Shown here in pieces: positions 33,137-38,640 of a stretch of 38,640 nt of DNA (the first letter of the stretch is position 1; every line of letters starts with the position of its first letter). Origin of the DNA: Acidimicrobiia bacterium (lineage in GTDB: Bacteria; Actinomycetota; Acidimicrobiia; Acidimicrobiales; Ilumatobacteraceae); assembly GCA_009923785.1 (NCBI GenBank), contig RFSV01000014.1, positions 1 through 38,640 on the forward strand. Direction: 5' to 3'. A program made the translations under genes and the position numbers. Under the pieces are notes generated by a model. It made no database searches. It saw nothing but the letters and a program-made list of their open reading frames with translations, and was not told the origin of the DNA.

Positions 33137-34035
33137 GGGCGAACCGTAGCGTTCGTCTCGCCGGTTGTCGTAGCGACCGCGACGAGGCCGCCCATCAATA
33201 CGACTGCTCCGAACCAACCAACGACCGAAAGTCGCTCGTCGAGTACGGAGACGGCGAGGACGGTCGCCACCAAAGGCTCGGCAGTGGTGAGCAGCGTGAC
33301 CGACGTCGGTGGCAGGCGACGAAGTCCGCGCCCAAACGCCATGTACGCGATGGCCAAGGTGGCGAGCGAAAGGTGACAAAGAACGAGTACTCCGGTTCGG
33401 GTCTCGAACACGTCGAGTGGTCGAATGGCGAGAAGAGGCGCCGTCAGAATCCCAGCGCCAAAGAAAACTCCACCCAGCACGGCGTCGGGATGAGCACCCG
33501 CATCGATGGCTACAGAAGCGCACTCTGTGTAACCGGCGAATGCGCTTCCGGCCAGGAGTGCGACGATGACTCCACCGATTCGTACATCGACCTCGGCGTA
33601 TCCTCCGACAACCAAGGTGGTGAGACCGATCAAGAGAAGGATGGTGCTGAGGAACCACCACGGCCGCGGTGTCGGGCGTCGCCGCACGATGCCGATCAGA
33701 CGGCTCACCAGGGGGCTGACCCCGATGGCGGTCAGCGTCGAAACGGCAACTCCCGTGTCGGACACCGCCCAGAAGAAGGCCAATTGGTAGACGGCAACCA
33801 GCACGACTCCAGCGAGCATGGGCGCCGGCAGCGCCCGTACGGATTTCATACGTCGACCGGCCACGAGCGTGAGAACGAAACCTCCGATGAGGAGCCGCAG
33901 TGATCCCGTCGACCACGGATCGGCTCCACCTGGCACGCGAGACACCGCTGTACCCGTCGTACCGAACAGGGATGCTCCCACGATGACCAGGAGTGACGCT
34001 GAGAAGTGGGGTCGAAGAGCCTTTTCGGTCGACAC
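33133..34035 (-). CDS. EamA/DMT-superfamily transporter
   Basis: 300 residues from GTG 34035, about ten membrane helices in two EamA repeats (LLVIVGASLFGTTGTAV at the start of the first, LLAGSAFAGYTECASVAI in the second). The end of repeat two, TAEPLVATVLAVSVLDERLS, is the classic DMT motif. Exports or imports small metabolites or amino acids; the substrate is unknown. A possible -10 GATAGT lies 9 nt upstream. It shares a 126-bp divergent region with the liv-type operon and is coupled to the nitronate monooxygenase gene. Confidence 0.87.
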   Translation of the reverse strand: MSTEKALRPHFSASLLVIVGASLFGTTGTAVSRVPGGADPWSTGSLRLLIGGFVLTLVAGRRMKSVRALPAPMLAGVVLVAVYQLAFFWAVSDTGVAVSTLTAIGVSPLVSRLIGIVRRRPTPRPWWFLSTILLLIGLTTLVVGGYAEVDVRIGGVIVALLAGSAFAGYTECASVAIDAGAHPDAVLGGVFFGAGILTAPLLAIRPLDVFETRTGVLVLCHLSLATLAIAYMAFGRGLRRLPPTSVTLLTTAEPLVATVLAVSVLDERLSVVGWFGAVVLMGGLVAVATTTGETNATVRP

Positions 34036-34046
34036 GATCCTTGGAC

Positions 34047-34052
34047 TATCAT
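34047..34052 (+). promoter_or_regulatory. Possible -10 box of the liv-type transport operon
   Basis: TATCAT, 5 of 6 matches to TATAAT. If used, the message would have a leader of about 100 nt before ATG 34162, which is preceded by GAGAGG. No clear -35 box is seen. The rest of 34036-34161 shows no convincing structure. Confidence 0.3.
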
Positions 34053-34161
34053 TTCGTGGTCCGCACGGCGCGGATGTCGGGGAGCCAACATTCGTGTACG
34101 TCTTTTCCATGTTCGCCAAGACAACAAGAGCCCGACGGGTGGCATCGAGAGGTCGTTGCTG

Positions 34162-35523
34162 ATGGCTGAGTGCCGTCGTCGGTGGCCGGTGCGGATGTTC
34201 TTGGGCCTCGGGGTCCTGCTCGTCGCTGCCGGAATGACCTCGTCCGCCGTGTCGGCCGAGGACATCGCCATTCGGGTCCAGGTCAAAGAGCAGAACCGCG
34301 ACGAATCGGGAAAGGTCGACAATCAGCCGGTCGTCGGGGTGGAAATCGTGATCACCGATGCTTCGGGAACCGAAGTCGGCCGGGGTGTGACCGCCGAGGA
34401 CGGAGTCGTCGTGGTTCCGGTTCCAGGGCGAGCCGACTACACCGTCGAACTGTTGGAGGATTCCTTACCCGATGGCCAGAGTCTGAGCCCTCAAAGCCCG
34501 CCGGTCCAATCCATCGCCGAGGACTCCTTCGTGACGGCCACCAAGACCCTCAACTTCTTCACCGGAGAATCTCAGCGGGTAACCGACACGGCCTTCGAAC
34601 GCGTGGCTCAACGGTTCTCCGACGGTTTCCGACTCGGACTCGTCCTGGCAATGTGCGCTGTCGGCCTGTCTCTCATTTTCGGAACGACTGGTCTCACGAA
34701 CTTTGCTCATGGGGAAATGGTGACGTTTGGCGGCTTGGCCGCCTTCGTGTTCAACATCACGGGACTGACGTTCCTCGGATTCCTCGACTTCCTCCCCGGT
34801 GTGTATCCCGATGGCCGTTTCCACGTGATCTGGGCCACGATCTTGGCCGCGGTGTTTGGTGGCCTTTTTGGATGGGCCCTGAATGCTGGGATCTTCTTGA
34901 AGTTGCGCCGACGAGGCATCGGATTGGTGACGCAGATGGTTCTGACCGTCGGATTGTCGATCCTCCTCAAGAATTTCTTCTTGTCCCGTTTCGGAGGCCG
35001 TACTCGTCCGTTCCGTGAGTACAGCCTCCAAAAGGCCCTGGACATCGGTCCGATCAGCATCACCCCCCGTGACCTCACCGTCTCGATCATCTCGATTTTC
35101 ATCCTTGTGGCAGTGGCTCTCACCCTTCGCTACACACGGCTGGGAAAGGCCACGCGAGCGGTGTCGGACAACCCCGACCTGGCGTCGGCCACCGGAATCG
35201 ACTCCGAACGTGTCATCAGACTCGTCTGGATCGCCGGAGGCGCTCTCGCGGCTCTCGGTGGCGTCTTTCGAGGATTGGACGAGCAAGTCAGTTTCGAAAT
35301 GGGCGGACGTCTGCTCTTTTTGATGTTCGCCGCGATCACCCTGGGCGGACTGGGATCCGCCTTCGGTGCCCTCATCGGCGGAATCGTCGTCGGGGTTCTG
35401 GTGGAAATGGCGAGTCTTGTCGTGCCCACCGAGTTGAAGACCACCCCGGCACTGGCGATCCTCATTCTTGTTCTGTTGTTCCGGCCGCAGGGACTCCTCG
35501 GTAAAGCGCAGAGAGTGGGTTGA
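34162..35523 (+). CDS. livH: Branched-chain amino acid-type ABC permease (LivH-like) with extra N-terminal secreted domain
   Basis: 453 residues, against about 290-310 for LivH. Residues 8-32 form a signal-like hydrophobic segment ending in SSAVSA. About 35-115 look like a small beta-sandwich of the carboxypeptidase-regulatory/Cna-B type (PVVGVEIVITDASGTEVG, TAEDGVVVVPVPG, YTVELLEDSLPDG). A linker reaches about residue 150, then a normal LivH core follows: LGLVLAMCAVGLSLIFGTTGLTNFAHGEM, and AVSDNPDLASATGID, the ATPase-coupling loop. The extra domain would lie outside the membrane, where it could meet the binding protein or the cell wall. The uptake substrate may be an amino acid, amide or urea. 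Confidence 0.88.
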   Translation: MAECRRRWPVRMFLGLGVLLVAAGMTSSAVSAEDIAIRVQVKEQNRDESGKVDNQPVVGVEIVITDASGTEVGRGVTAEDGVVVVPVPGRADYTVELLEDSLPDGQSLSPQSPPVQSIAEDSFVTATKTLNFFTGESQRVTDTAFERVAQRFSDGFRLGLVLAMCAVGLSLIFGTTGLTNFAHGEMVTFGGLAAFVFNITGLTFLGFLDFLPGVYPDGRFHVIWATILAAVFGGLFGWALNAGIFLKLRRRGIGLVTQMVLTVGLSILLKNFFLSRFGGRTRPFREYSLQKALDIGPISITPRDLTVSIISIFILVAVALTLRYTRLGKATRAVSDNPDLASATGIDSERVIRLVWIAGGALAALGGVFRGLDEQVSFEMGGRLLFLMFAAITLGGLGSAFGALIGGIVVGVLVEMASLVVPTELKTTPALAILILVLLFRPQGLLGKAQRVG

Positions 35524-35525
35524 CG

Positions 35526-36536
35526 ATGGATTGGTCGCTGATCTTCGAACTCTCACTGAAGGGCCTCATCGGCATCAACGCGGTCTACTTCGCCATTGCA
35601 GCGATTGGACTCAATGTTCAATTCGGTTACACCGGCTTGTTGAACTTCGGCCAAGCGGGATTCATGGCGTGCGGTGCGTACGGACTCGGGATGACGGCCC
35701 ACTACTTCGAGATCTCTTTCTGGTGGGGGATTCCTCTCGGCATCTTGTTTTCGCTTCTGCTCGGCCTGTTGATGGGTATTCCCACACTGAGGCTTCGCGC
35801 CGATTATCTGGCCATCGTCACCATCGCCGCTGCAGAAATCATTCGACTCGTCGTGCGTTCCGTTCGGTTCAAGCACTATTTCGGCGGAAGCGACGGCATC
35901 AATCGTTTCGCCCAGCCGTTCCGCGAAGTCGGCGCCGATTTCGGAATCGATCAGACGCAGCTCTATGGCTTCGGGCCTTTCACCTTCACCGGACGGGAAC
36001 TCTGGACGATGATCGTGGGCTGGAGCCTCGTAGCACTGATCGGATACCTCGTCTACAAGTTGATGAAGAGCCCGTGGGGACGAGTGTTGAAGGCTATTCG
36101 GGAAGACGAGGACGCCGTCCGGAGTCTCGGGAAGAACGTGTACTCCTACAAGATGCAGTCCCTTCTTCTCGGAGGTGTGATCGGAACGATCTCCGGCATG
36201 ATCTTCGCCCTCGACCGCGGCAGTGTTCAGCCCGACAACTACAGCCGAGACGTCACCTTCTACATCCTCACCGCGCTCGTCCTTGGAGGAGTGGCAAAGG
36301 TTTCGGGATCGATCATCGGGCCGATGTTGTTCTGGTTGATTTTCACCTTCCTCGACAACTTCCTGCGCCAGGTGGCTGACAAGCCCATCAAGATCGGCAA
36401 CTTCACGATCATGCAATCCACTCAGGTCGGCCAGGTCAACTTCATGTTGGTCGGTCTGACCCTCATCTTGTTGATGGTGTATCGACCACAGGGAATCTTC
36501 GGCAATCGACAGGAGATGGCCTTCGATGGACGCTGA
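35526..36536 (+). CDS. livM: Branched-chain amino acid-type ABC permease (LivM-like)
   Basis: 336 residues, about nine or ten membrane helices. LNVQFGYTGLLNFGQAGFMACGAYG is the LivM signature. The coupling loop is AIREDEDAVRSLGKNVYSYKMQSL, and the end is LMVYRPQGIFG. ATG 35526 lies 2 nt after the livH stop; TTG 35520 is a less likely start. The second half of the membrane pore of the uptake system. Its last codons overlap the livG start by 11 nt. Confidence 0.93.
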   Translation: MDWSLIFELSLKGLIGINAVYFAIAAIGLNVQFGYTGLLNFGQAGFMACGAYGLGMTAHYFEISFWWGIPLGILFSLLLGLLMGIPTLRLRADYLAIVTIAAAEIIRLVVRSVRFKHYFGGSDGINRFAQPFREVGADFGIDQTQLYGFGPFTFTGRELWTMIVGWSLVALIGYLVYKLMKSPWGRVLKAIREDEDAVRSLGKNVYSYKMQSLLLGGVIGTISGMIFALDRGSVQPDNYSRDVTFYILTALVLGGVAKVSGSIIGPMLFWLIFTFLDNFLRQVADKPIKIGNFTIMQSTQVGQVNFMLVGLTLILLMVYRPQGIFGNRQEMAFDGR

Positions 36537-37401
36537 GACGACAATGTCCCCGGCCGCCCGTATGGCTCGGGAGGCGTTGGCAACCTGCGCGGCATCGCCT
36601 GGGGTGGCCAAGCCTGACCCGATACTCGTGGCTGACTCGGTCCGTCGAAAGTTCGGCGGTATCACGGCCGTCGACGTCGACCACCTCGAAGTTCAGCGCG
36701 GTTCGATCACGGCGTTGATCGGTCCGAATGGTGCAGGCAAGACGACACTGTTCAACCTCCTCACCGGTTTCGACAGTGTCGACGAGGGGCGGTGGTCGTT
36801 CGACGGCCGTTCGATGGGACGAGCGGCTCCGCATCGCATGGCCAAGCTCGGAATGGTTCGCACCTTCCAGTTGACCAAGAGTCTCACCAAGCTCAGTGTG
36901 ATCGAGAACATGAGACTCGGTGCCACAGAACAAATCGGCGAGAAGTGGTGGAACGGTCTGATCGACGCCCGCTGGAGGAAGCAGGAAGCCGCCATCACCG
37001 AACGTGCCGAGGAACTTCTGGAGCGTTTCAAGTTGAGCCACATGCGCGATGAGTACGCCGGGGCTCTCTCGGGTGGTCAGAGAAAACTTCTCGAGATGGC
37101 ACGTGCTCTCATGACCAATCCGATTCTGGTGATGTTGGACGAACCCATGGCCGGCGTGAATCCGGCTCTGAAGCAAAGTCTCAACGAACACATTCGGGGA
37201 CTGCGCGACGAGGGTATGACCGTGTTGTTCGTCGAGCACGACATGGACATGGTGCACGACATATCCGACTGGGTCGTCGTGATGGCCGAGGGACGAGTCA
37301 TCGCTGAAGGGACACCCGACGCCATCTCATCCAATCCCGCTGTGATCGATGCGTACCTCGGCGCACACCAGGGCCGTTCACTTTTGGAGGACCAGCCATG
37401 A
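36526..37401 (+). CDS. livG: Branched-chain amino acid-type ABC transporter ATPase (LivG-like)
   Basis: 291 residues. Walker A GPNGAGKTT, signature LSGGQ, Walker B ILVMLDEP and the switch His in FVEHDMDMV are all canonical. The LivG-type insertion (RTFQLTKSLTKLSVIENM) is present. The first 30 residues before the domain are longer than usual and rich in Ala. Start ATG 36526 has AGGAG at 36511-36515 and lies inside the livM 3' end. Energises uptake together with LivF. Confidence 0.94.
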   Translation: MDAETTMSPAARMAREALATCAASPGVAKPDPILVADSVRRKFGGITAVDVDHLEVQRGSITALIGPNGAGKTTLFNLLTGFDSVDEGRWSFDGRSMGRAAPHRMAKLGMVRTFQLTKSLTKLSVIENMRLGATEQIGEKWWNGLIDARWRKQEAAITERAEELLERFKLSHMRDEYAGALSGGQRKLLEMARALMTNPILVMLDEPMAGVNPALKQSLNEHIRGLRDEGMTVLFVEHDMDMVHDISDWVVVMAEGRVIAEGTPDAISSNPAVIDAYLGAHQGRSLLEDQP

Positions 37402-38129
37402 GCGACATCCTTCTGGCGACCGATCTCGTCGCCGGGTACGTACCGGAAGTCAACATCCTGAACGGCTGCGACCTCGTCGTCGGCGAAGGGGAGTTCGTCG
37501 GAATCATCGGACCGAACGGGGCCGGAAAATCGACCTTCCTGAAGGCAGTGATCGGGCAGTGCCGCATTCGGGGCGGTTCTGTGTCGCTCCTTGGCCAAGA
37601 CATCACGGGACGTAAAGCGCACGAACTCGTCCCTCTCGGCCTCGGCTACGTGCCGCAGACCCGCAACGTGTTCCCCAGCCTCACGGTGAAAGAGAATCTC
37701 GAGATGGGGTGTTTCCTGTCGCCGAAGGTCTTCAGCCGACGCTTCGACTACGTGACGGGACTCTTCCCGAAACTGGGCGAGAGAGCCTCACAACGTGCGG
37801 GCGCCTTGTCGGGTGGTGAGCGTCAGATGGTGGCCATGGGCCGTGCTCTCATGCTCGAACCGAAGATCCTGCTCCTCGACGAGCCCTCGGCCGGTCTGTC
37901 GCCCGCACTTCAGGACGAAGTGTTCGTTCGTTGTCGGGCGATCAACGAAACCGGTGTGGCGATTTTGATGGTCGAACAGAACGCACGCCGCTGTCTGCAG
38001 GTCGTCCATCGTGGGTACGTACTCGACCAAGGGCGAAACGCCTACACCGGGACGGGTCGAGAACTCCTGGCCGACCCGAATGTGATCGAGCTGTACCTCG
38101 GCACCTTGGCCCGGGCGACCGGCGGCTGA
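37398..38129 (+). CDS. livF: Branched-chain amino acid-type ABC transporter ATPase (LivF-like)
   Basis: 243 residues, normal LivF length. Walker A GPNGAGKST, Q-loop YVPQTRNVFPSLTV, signature LSGGE, Walker B ILLLDEPSAGLSP, and MVEQN, where LivF has Gln in place of the switch His. ATG 37398 overlaps the livG stop (ATGA) and has GGAGG upstream. Last gene of the operon; a strong terminator follows about 50 bp downstream. Confidence 0.95.
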   Translation: MSDILLATDLVAGYVPEVNILNGCDLVVGEGEFVGIIGPNGAGKSTFLKAVIGQCRIRGGSVSLLGQDITGRKAHELVPLGLGYVPQTRNVFPSLTVKENLEMGCFLSPKVFSRRFDYVTGLFPKLGERASQRAGALSGGERQMVAMGRALMLEPKILLLDEPSAGLSPALQDEVFVRCRAINETGVAILMVEQNARRCLQVVHRGYVLDQGRNAYTGTGRELLADPNVIELYLGTLARATGG

Positions 38130-38180
38130 CCTCCGGTCGCATCATCACCGCGCCCGGACCCACCGAATTTCGCACAACGA

Positions 38181-38210
38181 GAAAGGCCCCCGGTCTCCCG
38201 GGGGCCTTTC
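38181..38210. terminator. Bidirectional intrinsic-type hairpin terminator
   Basis: Perfect 13-bp inverted repeat (GAAAGGCCCCCGG with its complement) around the 4-nt loop TCTC. It lies between livF (+) and the convergent binding-protein gene (-), so it can serve both. T-richness after the stem is modest on either side (TTTCGTC on +, TTTCTCGTTG on -). The only convincing terminator in the window. Confidence 0.85.
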
Positions 38211-38233
38211 GTCACGTCGAACGTGAATGGGAA

Positions 38234-38640
38234 TTACTTGCCGGCGTCGAAGTTCTCGCCGAGAGCGTTGCCCATGTTTCCGTCGGTGCCGTACCAGTTC
38301 TTGGCCTTCGGACCGATGCCGTTCTCGACAGCAGTGCGCAGAATGCGGCTGCCCTCGTCGAACGAGACCAGAACGACGGCGTCCGGGTCGGCCGAAACGA
38401 TCTCGGCGACTTCGGCGTCGAACGACGCAGCCGTCGGGTCGTAGGCCTTCACACCGAGAACGCTCACACCAGCGGCCTCGAGAACGTCCTTCACGACGGC
38501 AGCGATGCCGTTGCCGTAGGCGTCGTCGAGGTTCATGATGTACACCGAGGCGTTTCCGTCCTCGACGATCTGGTTGGCCACCACGGCGCCCTGGAGTCCG
38601 TCCGCCGGAGCGTTACGGAAGTAGAGGGCGTTGTCCGGGT
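38234..38640 (-). CDS. ABC transporter substrate-binding protein, C-terminal part (5' end outside window)
   Basis: The last 135 or so residues of a type 1 periplasmic-binding-fold protein (LivK/AmiC-like); the frame is open to the window edge. Visible: YFRNAPADGLQGAVVANQI, the strand VYIMNLDDAYGNGIAAVVKDVLEAAG, AYDPTAASFDAEVAEI, PDAVVLVSF and GTDGNMGNAL. Most likely the binding protein of the livHMGF system facing it. Placing it convergently, with its own terminator, would let the cell make far more binding protein than membrane parts. The stop TAA is at 38234. Confidence 0.87.
   Translation of the reverse strand, partial: PDNALYFRNAPADGLQGAVVANQIVEDGNASVYIMNLDDAYGNGIAAVVKDVLEAAGVSVLGVKAYDPTAASFDAEVAEIVSADPDAVVLVSFDEGSRILRTAVENGIGPKAKNWYGTDGNMGNALGENFDAGK

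Noticed and set aside
33137-33916. N-terminal extension of the nitronate monooxygenase
   Set aside because: Arg/His-rich translation out of frame with the DMT transporter gene; the ATGA overlap at 33133-33136 gives the natural start.
34465-35556. Minus-strand open frame opposite livH
   Set aside because: Low-complexity, charged Glu/Asp/Gln/His-rich translation typical of antisense to a membrane protein gene.
1-38640. CRISPR arrays, tRNA genes, transposases or prophage
   Set aside because: None were found on reading either strand; the window is filled with metabolic and transport genes.

Overview
The window looks like a chromosomal segment of a high-GC actinobacterium. By eye G+C is about 60%, with a strong preference for TCG and CGA codons. 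An F420-type LLM oxidoreductase, an F420/FMN split-barrel protein, several GTG starts and probable leaderless promoters (a TANNNT-like box 6-7 nt before the start codon) all point the same way. Acidimicrobiia is my best guess, by inference only. I see no tRNA, rRNA, CRISPR array, insertion sequence or phage gene. Coding density is very high: no gap reaches 130 bp and many neighbouring genes share the 4-nt overlap ATGA or GTGA.

Layout. (1) 3-2545 (+): the 3' part of a cytochrome P450, coupled to a biotin-carrier/carboxyltransferase fusion. (2) 14345-2547 (-): a nine-gene catabolic operon. In order of transcription: M20 N-carbamoyl-L-amino-acid hydrolase/allantoate amidohydrolase, nitrilase-type N-carbamoyl-D-amino-acid hydrolase, a fused [2Fe-2S]/Mo-cofactor hydroxylase, an SsnA-like amidohydrolase, an LLM oxidoreductase, the FAD, [2Fe-2S] and Mo subunits of a second molybdenum hydroxylase, and a second amidohydrolase. 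The parts suggest hydroxylation, deamination and decarbamoylation of an N-heterocycle (purine, pyrimidine, hydantoin or similar). A TSUP permease is divergent from it. (3) 15169-21620: a metallo-beta-lactamase-fold hydrolase, an unusual ProA-like dehydrogenase, an amine-oxidase-like flavoprotein coupled to panC and panB, and an NylC-like N-terminal-threonine hydrolase. (4) 21675-23429: a hexapeptide acyltransferase, a membrane-anchored unknown protein and a DoxX-like protein. (5) 23472-30155 (+): a heterodimeric ABC exporter with one degenerate ATP site, followed by a histidine phosphatase, methyltransferase, split-barrel protein and SDR. (6) 30157-34035: an unknown lipocalin-like protein, heme A synthase-like COX15/CtaA, nitronate monooxygenase and a DMT transporter. 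(7) 34162-38640: a livHMGF-type uptake system whose LivH carries an extra secreted domain, then a strong bidirectional terminator and a convergent substrate-binding protein cut by the window edge.

The most interesting points are the two-hydroxylase/two-carbamoylase operon, the LivH fusion, the paired degeneracy of the ABC exporter, the repeated leaderless signal, and the near absence of terminator space at convergent junctions. All functional statements come from motif reading and remembered family resemblance; no search was run.
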